Of a DNA stretch of 64,000 nucleotides, positions 48,982 through 63,000 are shown in pieces. The DNA comes from Hedera helix (lineage: Eukaryota > Streptophyta > Magnoliopsida > Apiales > Araliaceae), in the NCBI GenBank assembly GCA_947179155.2, contig OX359269.1:54255524-54319523 (forward strand), read 5' to 3'. The notes beneath the pieces were generated by a model that was given only the letters and a program-made list of their open reading frames with translations, had not been told where the DNA came from and did no database searches. The position numbers were made by a program, and so were the translations under genes. Every line of letters starts with the position of its first letter. Position 1 is the first letter of the stretch.

Positions 48982-49293
48982 GTACAGAAATATCTGTATC
49001 TGATTCTGTATATAATAAGTAAATCCTTTTGGCCAAAAATAAGGAGTATATTTGTTGAGACCTTTCAAAGGTTGTTATTATAAGGCAGCTTTAGAAATAG
49101 AAAGACAAGTAAATTTGTTTAACCAGGCCACCAAAACATACAAGTCTGCTTCAATTATCACTACTACAGTACCTACCTTAATTAGAAGTTGCATTTGCTC
49201 AATACAAGCTGGGCTGATTTTGGTTGGTTTTCGGAATTCTTGGCCTAGAGTTTGGAACACAAAATCTGTCGTTAATTGGGTTGCAAGAAAACA

Positions 49294-52200
49294 ATGGACG
49301 GAAGTAGTCTGTACAGGGCAAGCAATAGTATACGGCAAAGCAGCATCAGAAGTAGTTCTGGGGAAAGGATTGGAAGTTTGAGAGCAGCTAGTTCTTCCTT
49401 ATGGAGAGACAGAGGTATGGACGTTTTCTCAAAATCATCGCGGGATGAAGATGATGAAGAAGCACTTAAATGGGCTTCCCTTGAGAAACTTCCCACTTTT
49501 GATCGCTTGAGGAAAGGCCTGCTGCTTGGATCCCAGGGTGCTGGCTTCAAGGAAGTCGATGTTGATAATCTTGGAATTCAGCAGAGGAACAATTTACTCG
49601 ACAGGCTTGTCAAAGTTGCTGAAGAAGATAATGAGAAGTTCTTGTTGAAGCTCAGGGATCGAATTGATAGGTAATTAACTGCCTCTATTTTTTTTTTTTT
49701 TTTTTGCTTACAACTAATATAATTGGTTTTTTTTTTTTTTTTTTTTTATTTATGATTGCGTTTTCATTTTATCAGAGTTGGAGTTGATTTGCCTACAATC
49801 GAAGTCAGATTCGAGCATTTGAATGTTGAAGCAGAAGCTCGTGAGGGGAGCCGAGCTTTGCCTTCTTTCTTGAACTTCAATATTAGTATAGCGGAGGTAA
49901 GAACATATATATAGATATGTAGATTGTTGTCCTTCCTTATGTGCGTGTATGTGTAAATTTTAATGGTGTTTCTCCTTGTTGTTGGTGAGGAGTTCTTAAT
50001 CCTGATTTTTTCTTTTTCTTTTTAATGTTCAAAGGGGTTGTTAAACATTTTTCACTTACTTCCAAATACAAAGAAGCATGTAACTATCCTTCAAGATGTT
50101 AGTGGAATCCTCAAGCCTTGCAGGTATGCACTCATCAATGGAATTTATAATATTTTAACTTGTATTTTCTGAACTTATTTATATTTTCAGGGGAACCTAT
50201 ATACTAGTATATTGATTTTTCATGTGATTTTTTAGGATGACATTGCTTTTAGGTCCTCCGAGTTCTGGGAAGACCACGCTGATGCTTGCTTTGGCTGGGA
50301 AGCTTGATCCCACCCTTAAGGTAAATCTTGCAATTTTTAATTCCTTCATGGATTCTCAGTGTTTTATCTCAAGAATTTTCTGCTATTTGGGTTACTATTG
50401 AATGTGAGAAAATTTCACTTTGCAATGCTAGGTTTCTGGAAGGGTGACTTACAATGGCCATGGCATGCAAGAGTTTGTGCCCCAGAGAACGGCTGCCTAT
50501 ATCAGCCAACATGATCTCCATATAGGAGAAATGACTGTGCGAGAAACCTTGGCTTTCTCTGCAAGATGCCAGGGGGTTGGATCACGCTATGGTTCGTTAA
50601 TATATCCTTCGGTTTCATCATTCTTTTGCAATATGTTTAAGATGTGGACTGCTGATTTGCTTGAAAGGTCAAGTGCTTCAAACTATAATACTTGTCACTC
50701 TTTTACAGAAATGTTGGCAGAGCTGGCAAGAAGAGAGAAAGATGCAAATATTAAGCCTGATCCCGATGTTGACATCTACATGAAGGTAAAACATATCCTA
50801 ACTTAAAATCTAATTAGAAAATGGCACTCATATTAGTTGTATATGTTTTCTAAAGAACATTATGAAACTAGACAGTTTTATAAAGTGACAAATAAGACAC
50901 AGTTACATAGATGAATCAACGGCCTTTTTAATTCATTAGATTCTCTATCCCCCCTGAAAACGAATATTGTTTACTTCATATTTTCTCCTGGTCCTTGTTG
51001 TTTCAAGGGTGGCGAGGAATAAGCAAATGGAATTAGTCCTCCTTGTACCTTCAAATCTGACAATTATTTGGAAAAAATAAAAGAGAACTGAAAACCAAAT
51101 AAGTAGAAATAAAGAATAGAAGAGAGATTCTCTGAAGCATGATTCTCCACCTATGCTTTGAATTGGATGCAAGCAGATCTTTGGTTATTTTATTGGTAGT
51201 TAAGGTCTTTTTGTAATTCTTTTCACCATATAGCACACGATTCCCTCTTGCCTATGCATTTTATGTTTGTTTATAAAGTCATTTAGAATCAATTTTTGTA
51301 CGAAGAATGATCTGGTGGAATCCTATTTCTTCATTATAAAAGTTTCAATGTTGCTCCTATAATTCAGGCTGCCGCAACAGCAGGTCAAGAGGCTAGCGTG
51401 GTCACAGATTATGTTCTAAAGGTATTAGATTTTACCATATAGCCTTTATGATCGCATTTTGACAAGGTAACGTAACAATGCATAAATTAGTCCTTCCCAC
51501 TTCATTGCAGATTTTAGGACTTGATATCTGTGCAGATACAATGGTAGGTGATCAAATGATCAGGGGTATATCTGGAGGACAGAAAAAGCGTGTTACAACA
51601 GGTTAAAGAAACTCCATTTGCTACCATCAAGCAAGTACATGTTTTTGTCTAATTTATATAGGATAATAATAAATTCTTGGGTTAATTACAGGTGAAATGT
51701 TAGTTGGACCATCAAGGGCACTTTTTATGGACGAGATATCTACTGGTTTGGACAGTTCGACTACTTTTCAAATTGTGAATTCACTGAAGCACAGTGTTCA
51801 CATTCTCCAAGGAACTGCTCTCATCTCTCTCCTGCAGCCGGCCCCTGAAACTTATGATCTGTTTGATGACATTATTCTTCTATCTGACGGCCATATAGTG
51901 TATCAGGGTCCCCGTGAATATGTGCTTGAGTTTTTCGAATCTATGGGTTTCAAATGTCCAGAGAGAAAAGGTGTTGCTGATTTCTTGCAAGAAGTAAGTG
52001 ATCGATGTTCATTTCATTAAGCTACTTGATTTGAGTAAAAAAAAGATGCCTTGTCCTAATCTAAGTACCATTTTGGTGGAATAAAAATTTGGTGCAGGTA
52101 ACATCAAAGAAAGATCAGAAACAGTACTGGCTACACAAAGATGAGCCTTACAGATTTATTACATCCAGAGAATTTGCTGAGGCTTACCAGTTATTTCATG

Positions 52201-55200
52201 TTGGACTCAAAATGGTAAATGATCTTGCAATTCCATTTGACAAGAGCAAAAGCCACCCAGCGGCTTTGACAACGGAGAATTATGGTGTTAACAAGAAGGA
52301 GCTGTTAAAAGCTTTGACTGCAAGAGAAGCTTTGCTTATGAAGAGAAACTCATTTGTTTACATATTCAAATTGTTCCAAGTAGGTTTTCTATATAATGTA
52401 CACTGAGTTATATCAAATGTTGGCCTTTTTTAATGTCAGTATTTGAATTAATGATAATTCTTTTATCTTTTTTAGCTTACCACTATGGCAGTGATTACAA
52501 TGACACTGTTCCTGAGAACTGAGTTGGACCAAAGTTCAACTACCGAAGGAGGGTTATACATGAGTGCTCTATTTTTCGCTGTGGTTATGCTCATGTTTAA
52601 TGGTTTGGCAGAGCTTGCCATGACAATTGTAAAACTTCCTGTCTTTTACAAGCAAAGGGACCTTCTCTTTTATCCTTCATGGTCATATGCTCTTCCAACA
52701 TGGTTCATCAAGATACCCGTTACAATTTTAGAAGTTGCGATCTGGGTAGTCCTCACGTATTATGTTATTGGATTTGATCCGAATGTTGGAAGGTAAACAG
52801 TTCAAAGAAGAAAAGTAATAAACATAGTATTGATTCTTTTTCAAAACCTTTATTTTACTCGTTTCTTGTGACTATGAAAATGAAAGAATGATCCTTATTG
52901 CAGATTCTTTAAACACTGCCTATTACTCTTACTCATCAACCAAATGGCTTCTGCATTGTTCCGGATGACGGGGGCATTGGGTAGGACCATGATTCTTGCA
53001 AACACATTTGGGGGATTTGCATTGCTTATACTTGTAGTATTAGGTGGATTTATCCTGGCACGAGGTATAACATGTCAACTGAATGCCATTTTTTTTCTTC
53101 TTATTTTGAGACATTGATTGATGCTTCTGCTTATTTTCTATAACGCTTCAGAGGATGTAGCGAATTGGTGGATATGGGGTTACTATTTGTCACCGATGAT
53201 GTATGGGATGAATGCAATTGCAGTAAATGAATTTCTCGGGCATCAATGGAGCAAAGTAAGTTTGAATTCATATATGCGTCTGTCTTTACTTTCTAGTGGC
53301 CCTATGTATGCCTTGTAAAAATAATCTGACATTTGAAATATTTTTCATGCCAAAGTTAAATGGTCCCAATGGAACTGAGTCAATTGGAGTTGCAGTTTTG
53401 AAGTCTCGGGGATTCTTCCCGTATTCATACTGGTATTGGATAGGGGCAGGGGCATTGGTTGGATTTATTTTTTTACTCAACTTAGGCTATGCAGTGGCAC
53501 TTGATTATCTTAACCGTGAGTATTTATACCTTCTTTGCTTTTGAACTATTTTTTATATAGTTAAGAGGAATTTTAATAACATACCACTAAATTCTGCACA
53601 GCTCTGGGGAAGCCTCAAGCTATTATTCCCGTGACAAGTGACTCTGAACAAGCTGAAGAAGCCACTGAGTTATCGTCTGAATTGTCGTCCATGACAGAAT
53701 CCAATGTTGAGACCAATCAGAACAAGAAAAAGGGAATGATTCTTCCATTTGAACCACATTCCATTACTTTTGATGATATTAAATATTCCGTTGACATGCC
53801 ACAGGTAATTAAAGGATTGAAAAATAAAGTTGCGGTTGAGTTGTTTGTGTTTAAATTGAAAGAAAAATGTTTCATGTAGTCCTAATTCATGGGCCTAAAT
53901 GTCTAAATATGACTTACTGAAGGAAATGAAAGAGCAAGGTGTTGAAGATAAACTGTTGCTTCTGAAGGGTGTGAGTGGAGCATTTAGACCAGGTGTTCTC
54001 ACTGCTCTAATGGGTGTCAGTGGTGCTGGTAAAACCACTTTGATGGATGTGTTGGCAGGGAGGAAAACTGGTGGATATATAGAGGGAAACATCACAATTT
54101 CTGGGTATCCAAAGAAGCAGGAAACCTTTGCTCGGATATCTGGATACTGTGAGCAGAATGACATCCACTCACCTCATGTAACTGTCTATGAGTCCTTGCT
54201 CTACTCGGCTTGGCTGAGGTTGCCCTCAGAAGTTGACTCTGCAACTAGAATGGTCTGTACTTCTGAATCATTTTCTTCATTCGATTATGCAAAAAATTAG
54301 TCTAAAAGAATTAAATATGTGCACAGAAATGTTTCCTGATCTATATAGTGGTTCCATGTAAATCGATGAATTTAAGTATTCTTGAAACATGCTTTGAACT
54401 TTTACCAGTTCACTACTACTATTATTTAAAGTTGGGAATCTAGGAGTCAGAGAACTTTTTCATGCCTCAAGTTTATTCTTTAAAGAAACATCTGATAATC
54501 AAAGCATGAAAAGTTCTAGGTTGTGACTTGAACAATCAGGGACAGTAATATGAGTGAAGCAAAGAACTTATCATATATGTTTCTGACTTAAATTTGCAGA
54601 TGTTCGTCGATGAGGTCCTGGATTTAGTTGAACTGAATTCATTGAAGAATGGACTAATTGGGTTGCCAGGTGTAAATGGTCTCTCAACCGAGCAGCGCAA
54701 GAGGCTAACCATTGCAGTTGAGCTGGTTGCAAACCCCTCCATAATATTCATGGATGAGCCAACTTCAGGGCTGGATGCTAGGGCTGCTGCAATCGTGATG
54801 AGAACAGTTAGGAATACTGTGGACACTGGAAGAACTGTTGTTTGCACCATCCATCAACCAAGCATTGACATATTTGAAGCGTTTGATGAGGTGAATGCTG
54901 TTGATAGATGTAATGAATTAGCATTTTGGTTTGGTTCACTTCTTTATATAGATACTAAAAACTATCAATTCATGTTGCAGCTTTTCCTCATGAAGCGAGG
55001 AGGGCTGGAGTTATATGCAGGACCAGTTGGACGGTATTCCTGCGAGCTAATCAAGTACTTTGAGGTAAGATTCAATGAACAATCGTAAACTACAAGCTAT
55101 ACAAATAATTGGTCTGATAGATTATAGTGAGTTCTAAAACACGAATTGTTCTTCCAAAAAGGGTATCGAAGGAATAAGTAAAATCAAAGACGGATATAAT

Positions 55201-56655
55201 CCAGCCACCTGGATGTTGGAAGTTACTACATCTGCTCAAGAAATGGTTCTGGGGATTGATTTCACTGAAGTGTACAGAAATTCAGATCTGTACAGGTAAG
55301 TTCATTGCATATGTCACTGGCTTTGATCAGTACTGAATTGACATTTCACAGTTTAGCTTCTTAATTTTTTAAAATTAAATGCTTGACTAATATATTACAT
55401 AATACAGGAGAAACAAAGAACTTATTAAAGAATTAAGTACACCTCGTCCTGGTTCCAAAGATCTCTATTTTCTTACTCAGTACTCACAGTCCTTCATCAC
55501 TCAATGCGTGGCTTGCCTATGGAAACAACGATGCTCATACTGGAGAAACACATCTTATACTGCAGTGAGATTTCTCTTTACAACTGCCATAGCTTTGATG
55601 ATTGGGTCGATGTTCTGGGACCTTGGTTCCAAAATGTAAGTTACAAACAGAGTTACTTGCCATCCAATTAAAGGTTATTCAAACCTGTTTAGTAGTCTCA
55701 TTATTAATTGCATAATGTTTTGCAGGGATGCTCAACAAGATCTCTTCAATGCAATGGGTTCTATGTATGGGGCTTGCCTCTTCCTAGGGGTCCAAAATGC
55801 ATCATCAGTGCAGCCAGTGGTGGCCGTAGAACGAACAGTGTTCTACAGAGAAAGAGCTGCCGGAATGTATTCGGCTTTGCCATATGCCTTTGCACAGGTA
55901 ATGGGTTGTCTTGTATTAGAAAATGTTTTTATGATGTCCTGTACATGTACACAAGTTATAACTATGTCATATATATGCATATATATTATGGGAATTGATT
56001 TGTTGTTGTTCCCTTTGCAGGTTTTGGTAGAAATACCGTATGTACTAGCACAAGCGTCAGTATACGGTCTTATCGTTTATGCAATGATCGGATTTGAATG
56101 GACAGCCGTGAAATTCTTTTGGTATTTATTCTTCATGTTCTTCACATTTCTATACTTCACCCTCTTTGGCATGATGGCCGTGGCAGTGACTCCCAACGCC
56201 GACATTGCTGCTATTATTGCTGCTGCATTTTATGCAATATGGAATCTCTTTTCAGGATTTATAATGCCACGACCTGTAAGTTCTACCAGCCCAATTCAAC
56301 TTTCAACCCTCTGTTTTATTTTTCTGGAAGTTTTTGCAAATATATTATTCTAGTATTCATTGTTTCTTGATTAATTTGTCAACAACAACAGAGTATGCCT
56401 GTGTGGTGGAGATGGTATTCTTGGGTATGCCCAGTTGCTTACACATTGTACGGTCTGCTTGCGTCGCAATTTGGAGACATTGAAGACAAGATCCTTCAGG
56501 ACGTTAACAAAACTGTAAAGGTTTTCATTGAAGATTATTTTGGGTTTGAACACGGCAATGTTTGGGTTGCTGGATCTGCGGTAGTCGGCTTCACTGTTCT
56601 TTTTGCCTTCACGTTTGCCTTCTCCATCAAGGCATTCAACTTCCAAAGGCGGTAG
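49294..56655 (+). CDS. ABCG40-like: Full-size ABCG (PDR-type) ABC transporter
   Basis: ATP-driven transporter of the plant PDR clade, plasma membrane, half-order NBD-TMD-NBD-TMD. 23 exons, 1446 aa, each junction GT-AG and frame-consistent: 49294-49670, 49776-49896, 50035-50123, 50236-50320, 50432-50591, 50709-50785, 51368-51421, 51511-51601, 51692-51993, 52098-52379, 52476-52792, 52904-53064, 53152-53255, 53356-53515, 53602-53804, 53923-54252, 54600-54890, 54981-55064, 55162-55295, 55408-55635, 55726-55897, 56021-56275, 56392-56655. NBD1: Walker A GPPSSGKTT (202-210), signature ISGGQKKR (341-348), Walker B ALFMDE (361-366). NBD2: Walker A GVSGAGKTT (892-900), signature LSTEQRKR (999-1006), Walker B IIFMDE (1019-1024). 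Two sets of membrane helices follow the NBDs. Start is ATG 49294 (MDGSSLYRASNSIRQSS). Closest, from memory, to AtABCG40/NtPDR1; relatives carry abscisic acid or defence terpenoids, but the substrate cannot be read from sequence. No lesion found. Confidence 0.93.
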
Positions 56656-56705
56656 AAAGCTTGCTTTTGAATGGTCCGATTCCATGCTAAATAGTTGTTT
56701 TTGAG

Positions 56706-56738
<33 letters not shown>

Positions 56739-57217
56739 AATCTCGATCGTTGTAAGGTATTTATTTTCCATTTTGAATAGGAGACTCTTTTTATGTATTT
56801 TAATTTCTTTATTATTAATCAAGCATCAAATTCAAATCAGTACATATGCATGAAAGCCTCCGTGCTTAAATTAATTATCTGAAGCTTAATTAATTCCACC
56901 AGCAATTTAAATTCTTTGTAAACAGAACGTTGTTATGTTAATTGTGCGTGCTTAAGGTGTTTTTTGTAATCCTATATATTCACCATAAAGCCGCCATTCC
57001 CTAGCTGTTGATTCTTTTTGCGGTTATATGATCAAACAGACTCGCACACACTTTGTTAAAAAATTGTCCTGGTGTGTGTATATTCATTTAGGTTTTGGGC
57101 TTGGATAAGGGAGTAAATACATTTTACAATAATAATTATCATTGTTGTTAATCTACGTCTCTTCTTAGCCTCCAACCCTTGTTGAATTAATTAAAAAATA
57201 AAATCCCTAGCTATATA

Positions 57218-57218
<1 letters not shown>

Positions 57219-57264
<46 letters not shown>
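57219..57264. repeat. (GT)n(AT)n compound microsatellite
   Basis: 22 bp of GT followed directly by 24 bp of AT. Confidence 0.95.
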
Positions 57265-57757
57265 GATTAGGGAGATATTTAAATTAAGAGTTACTCAACT
57301 CCTATCAAAACGAGAGGACAATTTAGTTAGTTTTATAACATGTATCGCTAAAAGTGAATTATTTTTGAAAATTCAACAAAAAATTAGCTTAAAGTATAAT
57401 TTTTTTATTAAAAATATACTTAACTTAATATGAATTTGTCAAGTCAAAGTCACGGTCCTAATATATCTATATTAAGTGGGCTGAGCCTATTACTTGGTTG
57501 AGGGACATCCCAGTAGCTCCCCTTTATCCATCCGCCCGTTGTATTATTGGGGCTTTTTTTTTGTTTTTTTAGAACATATAGTAGAACAACATTATTGGCT
57601 TTTGAGCGTAAAGATAAAATAATATAGAAGAAAAATTAAGCACCCGACAGATAATAACAATTCTTTATCATCCATAACTGTGCTTTTTGTTGTGCCTGTA
57701 CATATATATTGTCTGGTTGTATATTTAGCATATTTTCACAACACAAATATTTATTTT

Positions 57758-58008
57758 ATATTTCTTTCGTTTTAACTTTTAAGTCATTTGATCATTATTG
57801 CTGATTTTTAAACTTAAAAATTAAGATGAATTATTAAAAATTATGAAATAATAAAAGTTATGCTGAGTAATTCTTTTTAATAGTTTATAATATTTATTAT
57901 TATATTAATTAAAATTAAAAAAAATTATATTAATTTTAAATTTAAAAATCTCTTAAATTAATTTTAAATAATAATAATAATAATTAAATAATATAAAACG
58001 AAGAAAAT
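57758..58008. mobile_element. Stowaway-like MITE, copy C (inverted)
   Basis: Reverse complement of the family at 46371-46625 and 17764-17998. The right end reads ATAATATAAAACGAAG, matching the inverted left end of the others. Confidence 0.55.
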
Positions 58009-58441
58009 ATATTTTTTCTATATAAATGAAAAATATAATAGATCAAGAGATCCAATTGATCAATCATTTAAAAAAATACTTTTACTTTTTGGTGTAACGG
58101 TTTGTTAATATTCTCTTAGGAATAGTGTATGTCTTATATAACTAGATAAGCCGCAAAATCATTGTAATCATTTTAACCTTCTTTTTTTTTGGGTGTGCAC
58201 ATCTATAATTAGTTGTCTAACTATTACAAATAATGGATAAGTGGGGGTGAAAAAAAAACGGAAAACCAAAAAATGTGGGAAAAATAGAAAAAAGTTATAA
58301 TTAATGAAAAATTCAATAAATTAAAATTAAAAAAAAAATTTAATTGTACATTTAATTATAACAACAGTTATTAGCGAAAAACTATACTAAATTAATCGAA
58401 CCACACTAATATATATATATATATATATATAGGGAGTCGAT

Positions 58442-58826
58442 CCACAACATGTATTTGTTATAGAGTAAGATTGAGTAAACACCATCTATTATTGGGATTA
58501 AATATTTAAAACTTGTCGTCCGCTGTTATTAGTAATAGACAGTTTAGTAGTCTGTTACTATTGACGATGATGGTCATACTCTGCTACTATTGACGATACA
58601 TTAGTTACTAATAATAACAAACGTTCTTCTAATATGATTTTTAGGGTTTGATTTTCTGATCGACGTCAGTTATTATTAATACCGGACATTTAAAAAAAAT
58701 TAAACGTCTGTTACTAATAATAATTGACGTTTATTGATCCTTACCGTTCCTTCTTATTTTCAATGGTATAGATAGTGTTTGCCTAATCTTACTCCATAAC
58801 AAATACATGCTATGTATCATTTTTCA
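58442..58826. mobile_element. MITE with 45-bp terminal inverted repeats, about 385 bp
   Basis: The left end (ACAACATGTATTTGTTATAG, continuing to ACACCATCT) is matched by the inverted right end (AGATAGTGTTTG up to ACATGCTATG) with few mismatches over about 45 bp. The interior contains repeated words such as TGTTACTA and AATAATAA. A target duplication was not fixed. Confidence 0.65.
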
Positions 58827-59599
58827 TATATATATATATGAGGCCGCATTCACAATTAATATTTATCGGGAGTACTGTTGCAACAACTAAATACAGGGGA
58901 TAAATTGACTGTAAAATTATATTCCTCTAGAGCTAGCTTCTAGCTGCAGAAGTCAAATTTTGACCGCTAGAATTTTTAACTGTAGTATACTGATAACAAA
59001 TGTTTACTGTGGATGTCTTATCTATATTAACTTTTGCGGATTATTCATAACTTGTTTTGTTGCATGATATTGTTTCTAAGGTATAATAATTTTATAAATA
59101 CATTAGTAGCAATATTAATAATAGATAATAGTAGTGATTTAAATCTTTAAACTTTTTTTATTATTAGCTTGATTATGTAATTTTTTTTATTCTTTAAATA
59201 ATATATATAAAAAATTGTAATAATAAAATATTAATTAAAATTATTAATAATTGAATAATTTGATTAATCATAATTATAATTATAATTATTTTTATAATAT
59301 TAATTGTATTATACGATTCGATTACGACTTACAATACCTTATAATCGAATCAAATCACACTACGGACACCTCTAACCGGATAAGACAGAGATAAGATTAA
59401 AAGAGAATATTCAATTAAAAAAAGGCTATGATCATGCATCTTAAAGAATAGATATACTGTACTCCACTTTATAATAAAATGTGGGGATGGATCGTGTAAT
59501 AAGACAAGCAGCTAAAGCATCATATGGGTGGTGGGTGGAGGATTATTAACTTACATCCTGTTTGATTAGTGGTAATTAATTATATTATATGCGGTGGGT

Positions 59600-60043
59600 T
59601 GTTGACAGAATTAATTGAAGAAATAATGGAGATATTTTGATATTGGAAAAACAGAGAGAAACATTTTTGTATTATATGAAATCTGATGCCAGAAGAATGA
59701 AGCAATGTACATTATTTATACTAGACTAAACTATAGTTAAGTAAACTATACTATAGTTACAATAACTAACTCTAATCGTAACTAATTCCAGCTGTCTTGT
59801 GTGCTAGTGCTGCTGGTGCTCGATGGTGATGTCATAAGCATACATTTGTGCCATTGTGACTTGAGCTGAGCTGTCATAGGTGGCAGTTGTGGTAGTTGAG
59901 CTGTTAGTTGAGCTTGTGCTACATTCATGCTTTTATTTAGATGCTGAGGTGTAATAATTTGATGTTGCTGATCTTGTTGATCCTTTTGCTGTGTATTCTG
60001 CTCATGAAACATTTCTGGTGTAGCAGTAGCTATATGTTCAATA
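59600..60043 (-). repeat. 3' LTR of the Ty1/copia element (boundaries approximate)
   Basis: It begins on the minus strand right after the polypurine run GTGGGGGGAA (60056-60046) with TATTGAAC and ends GTCAACA at 59600, giving imperfect inverted ends with TGTTGAC. The partner LTR lies beyond the right edge, so neither end can be checked here. Confidence 0.55.
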
Positions 60044-63000
60044 TTCCCCCCACAAGTTAGAGGGGCACAAATATTGTGCACGCCTAACTTGGAGAGAAGA
60101 GTCCAGTGAGAAGTTTTACTAAGACCCTTTGTAAAAATATCTGCTAACTGAAGCTTAGAAGAGATATATGTGGGTTGCAAAAAACCAGATTGCACTTTCT
60201 CCCTTATGAAATGACAATCTAGCTCAATATGTTTAGTCTTGGAATGCTGAACTGGATTGTTGGCAATGTTGATGGCAGCCTCATTATCACAATAGATTGT
60301 TAAGGGCAAAGGAACTTGAACTTGTAAATCCTTAAGAAGAGCAAAAAGCCAAATTAACTCACAAGTGGCAGTAGCAAGAGCTCTATATTCTGCTTCTGCT
60401 GTACTCCTTGAGACCACTGTTTGTTTCTTTGAATGCCAGGAAATTAAGGAAGATCCCAGAAACATACAATACCCAGTAATGGACCTTTTGGTGACTGAAC
60501 AAGTACCCCAATCACTATCACAATATCCAGTCAGAATGAGATTAGTATTTCTGGAAAACAATAAGCCTTGACCTGCTGTTCCTTTTAGATATCGCAAAAC
60601 TCTATACACAGCTTTCATATGAGGTTCTCTGGGAGCTTGCATAAACTGACTTAAAACTTGAACAGCATAAGAAATGTCCGGTCGAGTAACAGTTAAGTAG
60701 AGTAATTTCCCAACTAAGCTTCTGTATTGACTGGGATCAGATATCAACAGACCATCTGTGGCATTTAGTCTAGCATGTTGATCAATAGGAATTGTAAGAG
60801 GCTTAGCATGTAGACAATTAACTGAGGCTAGCAAATCTAATGTATATTTCCTCTGACTAAGAAGTAAGCCTCGTGAGGAGCTGGAAAATTCAATGCCCAG
60901 GTAATATTTAATATGGCCCAAGTCTTTGATACTGAAAGTAGTATCTAAAAATTGTTTAAGATCAGCAATGTGAGATTCATTATTACCCATAACCAGAATA
61001 TCATCCACATATATGAGCACTGCAGTGAAAGAAGTGGATGTAGTGCAAGTAAACAATGTATAATCTGCAAGAGATTGTATGTAGCCCAGCCTCAATAAAG
61101 CAGTTGTTAACTTAGCAAACCATTGTCTGGAAGCTTGTTTGAGACCATACAATGACTTGTTTAACTTGCAAACAAGAGAAAGGGAATGATCTTGTTCATA
61201 TCCTGGAGGAAGATTCATATATACTTCTTCATCAAGATCACCATGCAAAAATGCATTGTTAACATCTAGTTGATGCACAGACCAATCCTTTGAAACTGCT
61301 ACAGCTAACAGAGTTCTGACAGTAGTCATCTTAGCCACAGGAGCAAATGTATCGTGAAAGTCAATACCCTCAGTCTGTGTAAAGCCCTTTGCCACTAATC
61401 TAGCTTTATATCTTTCTATACTTCCATCAGCATTGTATTTTACCTTGTAAACCCATTTACAGCCTATTGAATGCTTATGAGCAGGTAAAGGAACTAAAGT
61501 CCATGTATTATTTTGTTCCAAAGCATCTAGCTCTTTGTTCATTGCAGCTACCCATTTTGGATCAACAACAGCTTGTTTGAAAGTAGATGGCTCAGGAGTA
61601 CGAGTAAGAGTGGAAATGAATGCTTGATGTGTTGGATGAAAAGCATGATAAGAAAGATATTTAGAAATATGATATTTGCCAGAATTCACCTGAGATGCAA
61701 TGACTGATTGTGATGTAGATAGAGGTGTCTTTGTAGGAATAACATAATCCTCAAACCAAACAGGTGTTGTTCTGGGTCTAGTAGACTGTCTAAGTGAAGG
61801 AAGATTTTGTTCTGAGGTAGTCTGTATACTTTGTGCTGGAACAAATTCTTGTGAAGTTTGAGAGGAATTATGTGTATTATCATTTGGAGCAAGAATAGAA
61901 GAATGCAAAGACTGCTGAAAATAATCAGGATCACTAGACAAATGTGAAGAAGATAGTTCAGTAGACATGGGTGAAAATGATGGATTAAAAGTTGTTTTGA
62001 AAGGAAAAACATTCTCATGAAATATGACATTTCTAGAAACAAAAATATTTTTAGTTTGAAGATTGTACAATCTGTAACCTTTCTGACCATGTGGATAGCC
62101 AATGAAAACGCATTGCTCTGCTCTAGGAGAGAATTTATCTGAAGAATGAACTGAAGCATAGCTTAAGCAACCAAAAGTCCTCAAATGAGAATAATTGGGA
62201 ACTTTGGAATGTAAAAGTTCAAAAGGAGTTTTGTTATGTAGGACAGGAGTAGGTAATCTGTTAATAATGTAAGTAGCAGTAAGAATACATTCCCCCCAGA
62301 ACTTGATAGGAAAACCTGCCTGCAACCTAAGAGCTCTAGCTATTTCAAGAAGATGTTTGTGCTTCCTTTCTACAATTCCATTCTGTTGAGGGGTATGAAT
62401 ACAAGAACTTTGATGTAATATTCCATGGGAATCAAAAATAGTATGAATCTTATTGTTAAAAAACTCAGTACCATTATCACTTCTTACTGTCTTGATGGTG
62501 GTGTGAAAATGATTATGACAGTAATTGAGAAACTTGAGCAAAACAGAAGCAACATGATCTTTAGTTGGAATTAAGAATGTCCAAGTGGCTCTACTATAAT
62601 CATCAACCAATGTGAGAAAGTACTTACAACCTGTTTGTGTAGGAATTCTATATGGTCCCCATAAATCACAATGTAGAATATCAAAAATATGAGCAGTATT
62701 ACTAAAACTGTGTGGAAAAGATAATCTATGTTGTTTAGCAAATGGACATATAGAACAAGGAACAATGTTTGAATACATTCCAGTATTTGATAGACAAGAT
62801 ATCTTATTGATAGTATTGTAGGAAGCATGTCCGAGCCTACGATGCCAGGTTTCAAGATCTATTCTAGTTGTAACTGATCCTACACAACTATGATTCTTAG
62901 CAGGAATATGTAATTCATACAAGCCACCCTTCTCTTCACCAATAGCCAGTAATGTCATCCTGGTCAGGTCCTGGAAAATGCACTTGTTAGGCATGAAGAA

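Larger units (their letters stand above)
44478..49293. other. Intergenic between DUF2921 and ABCG; AT-rich with MITEs
   Basis: 4.8 kb without a supportable gene. It contains an (AT)n at about 45379-45406, short direct repeats at 45405-45535, a CCCCTG-type minisatellite at 45628-45660, AT-rich foldbacks near 45770, 47825 and 48140, a Stowaway-like MITE (46371-46625) and a (TCC)n run at 48958-48981 in the likely ABCG promoter or 5' UTR. Confidence 0.6.
56656..59599. other. Intergenic between ABCG and the copia element
   Basis: ABCG 3' region, then AT-rich DNA without a gene. It contains (TA)n at 56707-56736, a (GT)n(AT)n microsatellite at 57219-57264, a Stowaway-like MITE (57758-58008), (TA)n at 58410-58430 and a MITE with long inverted ends (58442-58826). 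Confidence 0.6.

Noticed and set aside
49276..49293. Longer N-terminus for the ABCG transporter
   Set aside because: It also begins with TTG; ATG 49294 gives the family-typical start.
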